Origin: Lewinellaceae bacterium SD302
GTDB taxonomy: Bacteria; Bacteroidota; Bacteroidia; Chitinophagales; Saprospiraceae
Reading direction: 5' to 3'
Assembly: GCA_002591745.1 (NCBI GenBank)
Contig: PDLQ01000014.1
Coordinates: 1-64,000, forward strand
Length of the DNA: 64,000 bases
Positions 28,106 through 36,996 of this stretch are shown here, one piece after another (positions within the stretch are counted from its first letter, which is position 1; each line of letters starts with the position of its first letter). The notes beneath the pieces are model-generated. The model was given only the letters and a program-made list of their open reading frames with translations, was not told the DNA's origin and made no database searches. The position numbers and the translations under genes are program-made.

Positions 28106-28444
28106 ATGAAAAAAATCGACGCCATCATTCGGCTGTCCCGTTTTGAAGTCATCCGAGATGCCCTCGCTGAGATCGACGTTCGCTTCTTTACCCTCGCCGA
28201 GGTCAAAGGATTTGGATTGCAAAGGGGCGAAAAACTGACTTACCGAGGTAGTGTGTATGATGCTGACTACATCGCCCGCTTACAACTCACTATTCTCTGC
28301 AACGACGAGAAGGTTGACGACATCGTAGAAGTTATCTGCGCTTCGGGGCGTACCGGAAAGGTGGGCGACGGCAAGATTACCGTTACCAGTCTGGACCGGG
28401 TGGTTCGCATCCGCACCGGAGAGGAAAACGAAAGCGCCATTTGA
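28106..28444 (+). CDS. glnB: PII nitrogen-regulatory protein (GlnB/GlnK family)
   Basis: 112 residues, the normal PII length. The N-terminus MKKIDAIIR, the T-loop region with Tyr51 in RGSVYDADY (the position uridylylated in enteric PII), the B-loop ASGRTGKVGDGKI and the C-loop VVRIRTGE are all in place, so ATP/ADP and 2-oxoglutarate binding are expected. It senses nitrogen and energy status and binds its targets through the T-loop. Glutamine synthetase follows 197 nt downstream on the same strand, and no amtB is adjacent. A CATCTTTG box at 28076-28083 is a likely -7 element. GlnB or GlnK naming cannot be decided from sequence. Confidence 0.9.
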   Translation: MKKIDAIIRLSRFEVIRDALAEIDVRFFTLAEVKGFGLQRGEKLTYRGSVYDADYIARLQLTILCNDEKVDDIVEVICASGRTGKVGDGKITVTSLDRVVRIRTGEENESAI

Positions 28445-28641
28445 TTTCGTCAGTACGGTCGAGGAGGTGCGACGGTTCGGCCCGGCGAATTTCTTTCAAG
28501 ATAGTTTCACCCCAGATGATTGTTCAGAATGCCTCCCGCGTCGACCGATCGATCAAGGTTAATCGGCTCAAGCCAACACTGCTACTTTGAAGCCCGGAAA
28601 AACGATTAACTGAATAACTAATAATTTTCAACTACCTAACC

Positions 28642-29655
28642 ATGGCTACTAAAACAAAATTAGAATACATCTGGCTGGACGGCAACCCTGAAATGCAGGG
28701 ATTGCGCTCTAAAACCAGAATTGAAACTGACTTCAGCGGCAAGCTGGAAGACTGTCCTATGTGGTCTTTTGACGGCTCCAGTACCGGACAGGCAAAAGGT
28801 TTTAGCTCCGACTGTCTGGTAAAACCGGTAGCTATCTTTCCGGACCCACAGCGTCGTAACGCTTTTTTGGTGATGACCGAGGTGCTGAATTCTGACGGTA
28901 CAGCCCACGAAAGTAACGGCCGCGCCCAAATCGATGATGAGGACAGTGATTTCTGGTTCGGTTTTGAGCAAGAGTACTTTCTCTGGGATCCAGTGACTGA
29001 CAAGCCCCTGGGCTTCCCCGAGCACGGCTACCCTGAGCCACAGGGCAATTACTACTGTAGCGTAGGCGCCAAGAATGCTTTCGGTCGTGAGATCGTAGAA
29101 GAGCACATGGACGCTTGTATCGACGCCGGCCTCAACATCGAGGGTGTCAACGCAGAAGTGGCGGCCGGACAGTGGGAGTTCCAGTGTTTCGCAAAAGGCG
29201 CCGCCCGCGCCGGAGACGAGATCTGGGTAGCTCGCTACCTGCTGGAACGTACGGCCGAGGCCCATGGAGTAAGCATTAACTACCACTGTAAGCCGGTAAG
29301 GGGCGACTGGAATGGCTCCGGAATGCACGCCAATTTCAGTAACAGCCTACTGCGCAACAGTGGTAAGCAGGAAGACTATAACCGGGTTTGCGAGGCCTTC
29401 GGTACGCCGGAAGCCATTAAGGCCCACATCGACGTATACGGCCCCCACAACGAACTGCGACTGACCGGTCTGCACGAGACCCAGGCGATCGACGAATTCA
29501 GCTACGGGGTTTCCGATCGCGGTGCGTCTATCCGCATTCCGATCATTACCGTAGAACAGGGATGGAAAGGCTGGTTGGAAGATCGCCGGCCCAACAGTGC
29601 AGCCGATCCTTACAAGGTAGCTGCTCAGATCATTCGCACGGTTAAGAATGCTTAA
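28642..29655 (+). CDS. glnII: Glutamine synthetase, type II (eukaryote-like GSII)
   Basis: 337 residues, far shorter than GSI (~470) or GSIII (~700). It has the GSII signature MWSFDGSSTGQA (~38-49), the FGFEQEYF motif carrying metal-binding glutamates, NYHCKPVRGDWNGSGMH with the substrate loop, and SDRGASIRIP near the C-terminus. It makes glutamine from glutamate, ammonia and ATP in the cytoplasm. The PII gene upstream suggests shared nitrogen control, though the 197-nt gap with a GCTACTTTGAAGCC repeat at 28581-28594 suggests its own promoter. The adenylylation Tyr of GSI does not apply to this type. Confidence 0.95.
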   Translation: MATKTKLEYIWLDGNPEMQGLRSKTRIETDFSGKLEDCPMWSFDGSSTGQAKGFSSDCLVKPVAIFPDPQRRNAFLVMTEVLNSDGTAHESNGRAQIDDEDSDFWFGFEQEYFLWDPVTDKPLGFPEHGYPEPQGNYYCSVGAKNAFGREIVEEHMDACIDAGLNIEGVNAEVAAGQWEFQCFAKGAARAGDEIWVARYLLERTAEAHGVSINYHCKPVRGDWNGSGMHANFSNSLLRNSGKQEDYNRVCEAFGTPEAIKAHIDVYGPHNELRLTGLHETQAIDEFSYGVSDRGASIRIPIITVEQGWKGWLEDRRPNSAADPYKVAAQIIRTVKNA

Positions 29656-29683
29656 CTGAGACAGACGAATTAAGGTTGAAACA

Positions 29684-29715
29684 GAACCCCAGCTCCTTTT
29701 CGGAGCCGGGGTTCC
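29684..29715 (+). terminator. Hairpin terminator after glutamine synthetase
   Basis: GAACCCCAGCTCC (29684-29696) pairs with GGAGCCGGGGTTC (29702-29714) around a TTTTC loop, with one mismatch. A short T-rich tail (GGTTTT) follows 5 nt later. Confidence 0.65.
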
Positions 29716-29911
29716 GTGGTTTTAGAGTACTTGTAGCGGCTCGAGAACGGGAGAATAGCGTCTTTTAACGGTCATTGAGGCTGGAACTCTGGTAGAAAGG
29801 TGTATTTTGTGGCGTTCCATTTCCCGTCTTGGGGAAGGGGTCGCTTTGTATTGAGCTTATATTCTACCTATATTACCACTGAATAACTACAGTCTTAACA
29901 TTTAATATCTC

Positions 29912-32900
29912 GTGATGACCTCACCTTTACACCATTTAAAACGAGCCTGCTTATGGTTCGCCGCCATTGCAATTATGGCGGTTTTCGGTCCCGGCAACCT
30001 TTCCGCTCAGGAATTCCGAATCGATCAATTTAACGCAATCGACCTCTGTAGCGGTATTTTGACCGACGAAGGTGGCTCCGCTGGCAATACAACCGCCGGA
30101 ACGACCAATCAGATTACGATCTGCTCGAATAGTGGAGCGCCCAGCGAAACACACGTCAGCCTGGTGTTTAACCCTATTTCCATAGATGGATTCATTACCG
30201 TTTACGACAGTGATATGGTAGACCCCACCGCCCAGATCGGTAACCCACTGGACGCTTCGGCCAACGGCACCCTGATCGCCTTTGAGGCTACGGCCCTCAA
30301 TGCTACCGGTTGTCTTACGGTGGTATTCGAAAGCAATGGTGTGACGCCAGGTTTCGAAGCCGCCATCAGTTGTATCCGGGCCTGCCAGCCGGTGATCGCT
30401 AATCTCGCTTCTTCCGATCCTATGGTCATGCCGGCGGATACTGGCTACATCGATGTATGTATCGGCCAGGAAATCACTTTTAACGGTGAGGGCATATTCC
30501 CCCAGAACGGAGCGATCTACAACCAAAGTAACGAGACTTCTTTATTCGAATGGAATTTTGATAATGGTGAAACTTCTACCGATCAAAATGCCACGACTTC
30601 TTACGATGAGCCGGGTGGCTACACGGTACAGTTGTTCATTACCGACGCTATCGGTTGTACCAGCAGCAACCTGATCAGCCAGCGTGTACGGGTAAGCCCC
30701 ATGCCGGTTTTTAATCTTCAGAATGACTTCGATCCCGTCTACTGTGCCGACGATACCATTACGCTATCTGCCTCCACCCAATTCGGGCCGAATGGAGAAT
30801 CGAACATCTTCGTCACTACGAATCAGGAATCTTTCGGTGCCAGTCAGCAATTAGCGGATACTACCTTCCTGCCCGATGGTGATGGTGTTTCTTACGAGAC
30901 TTCCCTGACCTTTAACAATTTCGAACCCGGTCAGGTACTGACCAACATCGAGGACATTGAGAGCATCTGTATGAATATGGAGCACTCATACGCCGGTGAC
31001 CTGGATCTTTCCATCACCTGTCCGAACGGCTCCGAAGTGATCTTCATTGACCAATCTGCTCCTGGATTGTTTAGCCAGTATTTTGGTATTCCGGTCGACG
31101 TTGACTCGGATCTTTCCCCAGGTATTGGATTTGACTACTGTTTCGTACCCGGTGATCCCTCCTTGCTGACCATAGCCGAGACGGCCATGACCGTTCCGAT
31201 CGGTGGGGCTGAGTCCTTCCCCCCTGGTGATTACGGTGCAGTCACTGACTGGAGTGCGCTGATCGGTTGCCCACTGAACGGCGATTGGACGTTGAATATC
31301 ACCGACCAGCTAGCCTCTGATAATGGATACATTTTTAGTTGGGGCATCACCTTCAATGATGATCTATTTGCCGATCTGGAAACCTTCACCGTTGAATTCG
31401 ATGAAGCAGGTTTCCTGGAAACAGATGATCTGATCTCTTACGAACCAAACAATATTGTTGCTTTAGTCAACGCCGGTGGTATCCAAGAGTACACCTACCA
31501 GGTAACTGATGCCTTCGGTTGTGTTTTCGATACTACGCTTACTGTAGAAACGCTGCCAATCAGCGATCCTGACTGTTATGACTGTCAGCCACTGCTAATC
31601 AGTAATTTCCAATTGGAGAATGCTGGTATCGGCCAGGAAGTGCAAACGGAACTTGCTGAAGATGAGGCTTTATTTCAGGACGTTGCGTTCCGTACCGCTC
31701 CCGTAGATGAATTCAGTTCTGCGCTGTACCCATCCATGATGGAAGCCTACATGACTTCTCTTGACGTGAACTCTGTTAGCCCAGCGACTATTTCCGATGC
31801 AAATAGCCAAGTGGCCAGCGTTTGTGTAACCCTGGAAGCGGCCAGCACTGCTGGTATTTCACTTTTCCTGCGCGCTCCTGACGGTAACCTGCTGGAACTA
31901 AGTTCTAACAATGGCGCCGGAAGTAACTATACCCAAACCTGCTTCACCCCGGATGCAGCGACGGCTATTACGGCCGGTACATCGCCATTCACCGGTGAGT
32001 TCCTGCCAGAAGGTGACTTCACCAGTCTCAACGGTGTTTCTACGGTGGGCAGTTGGACCTTACTGGCCTGGGATGATTCCGGTAGTGACGTGAGTGGCAC
32101 TTTCGTAAGCTGGAGCATCACATTGGTCAATGAAAATGAGATCACTTACGTATGGGCTCCGGACAATGGTACCCTTAGCTGTACCGACTGTCCTGATCCG
32201 ATCATCACCGTAGACGGTGTGACCGATACTTACTCCGTCACCGCCACGGACAGCTACGGATGTTCTGAAACCGGTGAGGTCATGATCAACTCCACGGTCG
32301 AGTTGGTACTGGAAGTTGGTGGAACCGACGTTACCTGTAACGGTGACGCTGATGGTACGGCCTTCGTAACTATTTCCGGAGGTCTGGAACCATACTCCAT
32401 TCTGTGGAGCAATGAAGAAACGACTGAAACCATCACTAACCTCGGCCCCGGTGAATATACCGTAACGGTAACCGACGTGAACGATAGCATGGCCGTCGCC
32501 ACGGTAACGATCACCGAGCCTGATTTACTGGAGTTCGTAGACGTTGATGTAACGGACGTAGACTGTAACGGTAACGCCAACGGTAGCATCGCATTTGTAG
32601 TAGTCGGTGGAACGCCTCCTTACACTATTGACGGCGGTCCTCAGGATATGCTGGCTGGTGGCACTTATGAATTTACGGTTATTGACAGCAATATGTGTGT
32701 GGCCACCATCGCTATCGATGTTGATGAACCGGATGCCATCGTCATTGAAGGCGAGGTAACCGACGTAACCTGTGGTGGAGACGAAGACGGTGCCATTGAT
32801 ATCACCGTAACCGGTGGAACTGGCGATTACACCTACGAATGGAGTAATGAAGCTGAAACCGAGGACCTGGAAGGTCTGGACGGTGGTGAGTACACGGTGA

Positions 32901-34651
32901 CCGTTACCGACGAAAATGGCTGTACGGCGGAAGCTACTTACAACGTTGACGAAGCATCTGACCTGGAAGCTTCCTTGCTGTTGAACGATGTAGCTTGTTT
33001 CGGTGACAGCACTGGTTCGATCGATCTGACCGTAGAAGGTGGTGTGCCTCCGTACACTTACGAATGGAGTAACGGAGCAACTACCGAAGACCTGATCAAT
33101 ATCCCCGCCGGCACCTACACGGGTACGGCTACGGATGCTGCCGGTTGTACCATTTCAACCCCGGAAATCATTATCGGTGAGCCGGAAGAACTAACCTGTG
33201 AAGTAGAAGTGATCCAGGAACCCGATATGGGAGACAACGGAGCCCTGATGGCGAATGCCGAAGGTGGAACCGGAGATTATAGCTACGAATGGAGCAATGG
33301 TGAAACGGCTCAATCGATTGACGGATTGACTCCTGGTGACTACTGCGTAACCATCACGGATGAGAATGGCTGTACGACCGAATGTTGTGCAACCCTCGAA
33401 GCATTCGCTATCGTGGGCGACTTTGTATTCTTCGATGAAGACCGTGATGGTATTCAGGACCTCGAAGATGACGGTATTGCTAACGCTACCGTAATCATCA
33501 ACAGTGTTGACGGAACGTTCTCTGAGACTACGACAACCGACGCCGATGGATTCTACAGCTTCCTGGTTGCCCCAGGTGACTACACCCTTACCTTCGCCAA
33601 CCCCGGTGGCTTGTCCGCTTCTCCCGCCAATCAGGGAGGAGACGACGAATTGGACAGTGACATCAGCCAGATCACCCTTACTACCGGTACTATAACCCTG
33701 GACTTCGACGAGGTGAACAATTCCATCGACGCCGGCTTCTTCGATCCCTGTGATCCAGGCCTGACCAGCGCCGGCACCATCGCCGACGATCAGGAACTAT
33801 GCGGTCCAGGTAACGCACCCGCACAATTGGTACAGGTAACCCCTGCAACGGGTGGAACCGGTGTGCTCAACTACATCTGGATGATGACTACCGGTGACCC
33901 AATGGCTCCGATCCAGAACTGGACGCCTATCCAGAACACCAACTCCATCAATTACCAGCCCGGTGTACTGTACGAGACTACTTACTTCACTCGCTGTGTC
34001 CGCCAGGACGAATGCCCTTACATTGAATCCAACATCGTGATGATCGAAGTGGGTGATGACGCTCCGGCGGAGGTTTCCGGACCACAACTGGTGTGTGAAG
34101 GTGAAACCGTGACCTATGCTGCCGTAGGTGCAACCGCTGCTTCCAACATCAATTGGTCCGTTAATGGTTCGGCCCAGGTCATCGTCAATGCCAATAATAC
34201 CATTACCGTATCCTGGCCATCCTTCGGTAACTTTACCGTAACGCTGACCAACACGGAGAATGGCTGTACGGCCAGCAACTTCCTGAACGTTAGCGTTAGC
34301 TCGAACCCAGCTAACTGCGTTAACAGCTTGAATGCACCGAGCACTAATGTGAACACAATTAGTAATAGTGGAGTAGTTGCCCTGGCTGCCGGTCCGCTAT
34401 CTCGCGTATTCCCTAATCCTGCCGTAGCATCCGAAGTGCAACTGCAACTGCTGCGTGAGGCTACCGTAAATGGCCAGACCGTACAGGTAGAAATGTTCAA
34501 CGCCACGGGTAGCCGGGTAGCCAGCCAGTTGCTGGAAGCCGGACCTCAGCAAATCAAACTGACCGCCTTTGCCCAACAGCCCGCCGGTCTTTACCTGGTG
34601 CGCGTAACTCAGGACGGACAGAGTGAAACCCACCGGGTGGTTATCCGCTAG
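29912..34651 (+). CDS. Large modular type IX-secreted surface protein
   Basis: 1,579 residues. Signal peptide (ACLWFAAIAIMAVF, then SAQ near residue 33). Domains in order: CUB-like N-terminal region; PKD domain (~FEWNFDNGETSTDQNATTSY); proprotein-convertase P domain (around bases 30905-31360), interleaved strands, then a second P domain (31770-32130); five SprB-type repeats (starting near 32315, 32545, 32747, 32960 and 33195) with YxWSNGxTTE and GEYTVTVTD motifs; an SdrD B-like unit (VGDFVFFDEDRDGIQD, 33415-33740); a PKD/Ig-like domain; and a type A sorting domain (VFPNPAVASEVQ to the end). It is exported through the type IX system and exposed on the surface. Probable adhesin or matrix protein; no catalytic domain is seen. 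Confidence 0.88.
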   Translation: MMTSPLHHLKRACLWFAAIAIMAVFGPGNLSAQEFRIDQFNAIDLCSGILTDEGGSAGNTTAGTTNQITICSNSGAPSETHVSLVFNPISIDGFITVYDSDMVDPTAQIGNPLDASANGTLIAFEATALNATGCLTVVFESNGVTPGFEAAISCIRACQPVIANLASSDPMVMPADTGYIDVCIGQEITFNGEGIFPQNGAIYNQSNETSLFEWNFDNGETSTDQNATTSYDEPGGYTVQLFITDAIGCTSSNLISQRVRVSPMPVFNLQNDFDPVYCADDTITLSASTQFGPNGESNIFVTTNQESFGASQQLADTTFLPDGDGVSYETSLTFNNFEPGQVLTNIEDIESICMNMEHSYAGDLDLSITCPNGSEVIFIDQSAPGLFSQYFGIPVDVDSDLSPGIGFDYCFVPGDPSLLTIAETAMTVPIGGAESFPPGDYGAVTDWSALIGCPLNGDWTLNITDQLASDNGYIFSWGITFNDDLFADLETFTVEFDEAGFLETDDLISYEPNNIVALVNAGGIQEYTYQVTDAFGCVFDTTLTVETLPISDPDCYDCQPLLISNFQLENAGIGQEVQTELAEDEALFQDVAFRTAPVDEFSSALYPSMMEAYMTSLDVNSVSPATISDANSQVASVCVTLEAASTAGISLFLRAPDGNLLELSSNNGAGSNYTQTCFTPDAATAITAGTSPFTGEFLPEGDFTSLNGVSTVGSWTLLAWDDSGSDVSGTFVSWSITLVNENEITYVWAPDNGTLSCTDCPDPIITVDGVTDTYSVTATDSYGCSETGEVMINSTVELVLEVGGTDVTCNGDADGTAFVTISGGLEPYSILWSNEETTETITNLGPGEYTVTVTDVNDSMAVATVTITEPDLLEFVDVDVTDVDCNGNANGSIAFVVVGGTPPYTIDGGPQDMLAGGTYEFTVIDSNMCVATIAIDVDEPDAIVIEGEVTDVTCGGDEDGAIDITVTGGTGDYTYEWSNEAETEDLEGLDGGEYTVTVTDENGCTAEATYNVDEASDLEASLLLNDVACFGDSTGSIDLTVEGGVPPYTYEWSNGATTEDLINIPAGTYTGTATDAAGCTISTPEIIIGEPEELTCEVEVIQEPDMGDNGALMANAEGGTGDYSYEWSNGETAQSIDGLTPGDYCVTITDENGCTTECCATLEAFAIVGDFVFFDEDRDGIQDLEDDGIANATVIINSVDGTFSETTTTDADGFYSFLVAPGDYTLTFANPGGLSASPANQGGDDELDSDISQITLTTGTITLDFDEVNNSIDAGFFDPCDPGLTSAGTIADDQELCGPGNAPAQLVQVTPATGGTGVLNYIWMMTTGDPMAPIQNWTPIQNTNSINYQPGVLYETTYFTRCVRQDECPYIESNIVMIEVGDDAPAEVSGPQLVCEGETVTYAAVGATAASNINWSVNGSAQVIVNANNTITVSWPSFGNFTVTLTNTENGCTASNFLNVSVSSNPANCVNSLNAPSTNVNTISNSGVVALAAGPLSRVFPNPAVASEVQLQLLREATVNGQTVQVEMFNATGSRVASQLLEAGPQQIKLTAFAQQPAGLYLVRVTQDGQSETHRVVIR

Positions 34652-34680
34652 TCGGATACACGGCCCTGAGGGAAATTGAA

Positions 34681-34718
34681 AATCCCCATTCGTCAACTGA
34701 CGGATGGGGATTTTTTAT
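34681..34718. terminator. Strong intrinsic terminator, probably bidirectional
   Basis: AATCCCCATTCGTC (34681-34694) pairs perfectly with GACGGATGGGGATT (34699-34712) around a 4-nt loop and is followed by a T-run. An A-run precedes it, so it can also stop transcription of iscX from the other strand. Confidence 0.85.
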
Positions 34719-34826
34719 GCGGGAGAAATTCTGTAAAAACGTATATATACGTTTTTGTGCGAAAGCAAGAGCCAAAAGCGGAAGGATCAGCCAAAAGAAT
34801 ATATCCATTTGCTGATATTGCAAAAA

Positions 34827-35072
34827 CTACTGATTATCCCGCCACTCATAAACCCACTTGGCCTGAATTTGCTCCAGGTGCTCTTCGGACGAGCCTTCAC
34901 GCTTACCTTCGAAATTGGGTATTTCTAAAATCCAGTCCAGCAGGTCCGTAAAACGAATACGGTAGATTTTACCTTCTACGAATTCGTCACCAAAGCGGTC
35001 GTACAGTGCCATGGCGATGTCCTCATGGTCATTCCAGTTAATCGGGAAGTTGTCGTAATCTTTGAAACTCAT
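34827..35072 (-). CDS. iscX: Fe-S cluster assembly protein IscX
   Basis: 81 residues, small and acidic, with the IscX pattern: DHEDIAMALYDRFGDE, then IRFTDLLDWILEIPNFEG and QAKWVYEW. In other bacteria IscX binds the cysteine desulfurase IscS and iron and tunes Fe-S assembly. It lies 126 nt downstream of the ferredoxin gene on the same strand, a pairing also seen in isc operons, but no iscS, iscU or hscAB is nearby. A GCTACTTTGTTAGCC repeat and an 8-nt-period array occupy the gap just upstream, with 19 nt between the core repeat and the start codon. Confidence 0.88.
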   Translation of the reverse strand: MSFKDYDNFPINWNDHEDIAMALYDRFGDEFVEGKIYRIRFTDLLDWILEIPNFEGKREGSSEEHLEQIQAKWVYEWRDNQ

Positions 35073-35091
35073 GGTTTATTTTTTTGGCTAA

Positions 35092-35152
35092 CAAAGTAGC
35101 AGTGTTGGTTGAGGAAATGATAGGATGATGAGATGATCTGATGATTGAATAG
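35092..35152. repeat. GCTACTTTGTTAGCC copy plus an 8-nt-period array
   Basis: The repeat core on the minus strand is 35092-35100. Adjacent to it, five octamers (35113-35152) run as GGAAATGA, TAGGATGA, TGAGATGA, TCTGATGA, TTGAATAG. The array is related to those at 17663 and 50916. The gap lies between ferredoxin and iscX. Confidence 0.65.
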
Positions 35153-35198
35153 CCAGCTCATTAGATTATTCAAACATTTTTCCATCGGATCATTGCAA

Positions 35199-35540
35199 CT
35201 AGTGCTCGTGACCGATGATCCGCTTTTGATCCGGAATATGGACTTCCAGGACGGCATTCTCATCCTCGATCAGGCACTGACAGGCCAGGCGACTTTCGAT
35301 ACGGGGATTAATGGCGCGGTCGATGAAATCTTCTTCACGGTCGGATATTTCCGGTAAGAACTCTTCTCCTTTTTCGATGTAGACGTGGCAGGTACTACAG
35401 GCGCAGACCTCCCCACAGTTATGGTTGAGGTGGATGTCTGCTTCTTCGGTGACTTCGACGATCTGTAGACCGGGCAAGACGTTCTTTACGGTCTTGGTCG
35501 GGATGTCGGGGTCTTCGAAGGTAAATTTAACGGTGGCCAT
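35199..35540 (-). CDS. fdx: 2Fe-2S ferredoxin, adrenodoxin/ISC type
   Basis: 113 residues. Four cluster ligands are visible in adrenodoxin spacing: Cys42, Cys48, Cys51 (CGEVCACSTC segment) and Cys87, with extra Cys46 and Cys89. The sequence HLNHNCGEVCACSTCHVYIEKG and ACQCLIEDE match ISC-type ferredoxins rather than plant-type ones. It is a cytoplasmic electron carrier, in ISC systems donating electrons for Fe-S cluster assembly. The downstream iscX supports that role. The start at 35540 gives a normal N-terminus (MATVKFTFED). Confidence 0.92.
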   Translation of the reverse strand: MATVKFTFEDPDIPTKTVKNVLPGLQIVEVTEEADIHLNHNCGEVCACSTCHVYIEKGEEFLPEISDREEDFIDRAINPRIESRLACQCLIEDENAVLEVHIPDQKRIIGHEH

Positions 35541-35726
35541 TCAGTTTTTTGATTTAGCGGCAAAGGTAACGTATAAGAGTTTGGCAGGGTTAACCCCCCT
35601 TAAGAAGAACGATTACCATTGCCGCTAGTTTAGCTGATCGCAGGATTGTTGCCAAGCAAGACCATCACCACTCCATACAATGTAATCAGACGACGGACAA
35701 AAGCTTAAAGATCTCAAAAAGAAGGG

Positions 35727-35734
35727 CATCTTTG
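35727..35734 (+). promoter_or_regulatory. Possible -7 box (CATCTTTG) of the PhnA-like gene
   Basis: CATCTTTG differs from TAnnTTTG at its first base only and lies 17 nt before the ATG at 35752. Confidence 0.35.
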
Positions 35735-35751
35735 CGGGAAAGGAATCAGTA

Positions 35752-36327
35752 ATGAAAATTGAAAAATCTCTCCGTGCCCGAGCTGGAAACCAATGTGAAC
35801 TCAGCGGAGCCGTGGATGATCTGGTTATCCACCAGGTCGCTCCCTTCGAAGATGAAGCCTTGGATCACGTTATCCTGATCACTGCTACTTTGAAGTCACA
35901 AATAGATAACGACGGTACGGAGAAAGCTAACGACTGGCGCTGCCTGAACGAAGCCATCTGGAGCGAAACCGAAGCCGTTAAAGTGGTTGCTTACCGAATG
36001 TTGCACCGACTAAAAAGCGAAGGATGGCCGGCCGACCTGCTGGACATGATGTACCTGGACGAAAATACACTGGCCTGGGCAAAACAAGGGATGCCCGACG
36101 AGAACGCCGTAGTACACCTGGATAGTAACGGCAACGTCCTGCAAGCCGGAGACTCCGTGGTGCTGATCAAAGACCTGAAGGTGAAGGGGGCCAATTTTAC
36201 CGCAAAACGTGGCACCGCAGTTCGCCGCATATCATTGGTACACGACAATGCTGGCCAGATCGAAGGAAAAGTGGAAGGACAGCACATCGTAATTCTGACG
36301 GAATTCGTAAAGAAGCAGCTAAAGTGA
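35752..36327 (+). CDS. PhnA/YjdM-like protein
   Basis: 191 residues. The C-terminal ~70 residues (LDSNGNVLQAGDSVVLIKDLKVKG, then KRGTAVRRISLV and EGQHIVILTEFVKK) are a typical PhnA domain. The N-terminal part (RARAGNQCELSG) sits where related proteins have a CELCG half of a zinc-binding pair; here the second Cys is Ser, so zinc binding at this site is doubtful. PhnA proteins were named for phosphonate genes, but their biochemical role is not established. A repeat copy (GCTACTTTGAAGTC, 35884-35897) lies inside the reading frame and encodes ATLKS. Confidence 0.8.
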   Translation: MKIEKSLRARAGNQCELSGAVDDLVIHQVAPFEDEALDHVILITATLKSQIDNDGTEKANDWRCLNEAIWSETEAVKVVAYRMLHRLKSEGWPADLLDMMYLDENTLAWAKQGMPDENAVVHLDSNGNVLQAGDSVVLIKDLKVKGANFTAKRGTAVRRISLVHDNAGQIEGKVEGQHIVILTEFVKKQLK

Positions 36328-36330
36328 TGA

Positions 36331-36873
36331 TTATCTAAATCGTCGATATTCGGGCAGAAACATGTCCCGGGCAAATCGTTCCAGCACAACCTGAGTGCGC
36401 GGGTACATCTTGGTCCTGGAGCTATAGCTGAATGAGGAAACAATGGCTCCGCTCCTTTGATTGATCAGACTGGCATGAAACGCGGAAAGTGTCCGGGTAT
36501 CTCCGGTATATCGATAACGCAGAACGTAATCCGCGGATTTCGCCGAATGAAGTTTACGTACTACTGGCTCCAGTACCGTAGAGTTGATGATTGTATCGGC
36601 GGTAACTCGTCTGGTGCTCATTACTGGAGTCTGAAGTTGAATTTCCGGGTCTGCGATGAGCTGGACTTGCTGCTGTAAAAGAACTTGCTCGACCATCAAC
36701 ACGATCGAATTACTGTTCTGTAACCCTACGACCATCACGGAAGAAGAGTCTTTTCGGAAGCCAGAAGAATCCTGAATGGGCGAAAAGGAGATGTCGCCAG
36801 GATTCATATAAGCTGGCGCGGCGCAGCTGGTAAACAGGAAAGAAAGGATGAGGCAAAGCGGTAAGTATTTCAT
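36331..36873 (-). CDS. Predicted lipoprotein, unknown function
   Basis: 180 residues from the ATG at 36873, chosen because it begins a lipoprotein signal (YLPLCLILSFLFTSCAAP, Cys at residue 17); the open frame extends upstream to 36939 without a plausible signal. The mature part alternates strands and helices and is rich in Ser and Val (SSSVMVVGLQNSNSIVLMVEQ), resembling small envelope proteins that contain a GNA1162/CsgG-like fold, but I cannot assign a family. It is convergent with the PhnA-like gene, their stop codons only 3 nt apart. Confidence 0.65.
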   Translation of the reverse strand: MKYLPLCLILSFLFTSCAAPAYMNPGDISFSPIQDSSGFRKDSSSVMVVGLQNSNSIVLMVEQVLLQQQVQLIADPEIQLQTPVMSTRRVTADTIINSTVLEPVVRKLHSAKSADYVLRYRYTGDTRTLSAFHASLINQRSGAIVSSFSYSSRTKMYPRTQVVLERFARDMFLPEYRRFR

Positions 36874-36940
36874 GTGGGCTTTTCTATCATAATTGATCCA
36901 CGGCCCTAAGGTTTGCGCCTTTGCTGTTAAGAAATACATA

Positions 36941-36976
36941 AAAAAAGCCAGTTTTCCCGAGGGGAAAACTGGCTTT
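36941..36976 (-). terminator. Intrinsic terminator of dnaK
   Basis: AAAGCCAGTTTTCCC (36944-36958) and GGGAAAACTGGCTTT (36962-36976) form a perfect 15-bp stem with a 3-nt loop. Read on the minus strand, the stem ends in a T-run just after the dnaK stop. Confidence 0.88.
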
Positions 36977-36996
36977 ATATGAAAAGGAGCGAACTT

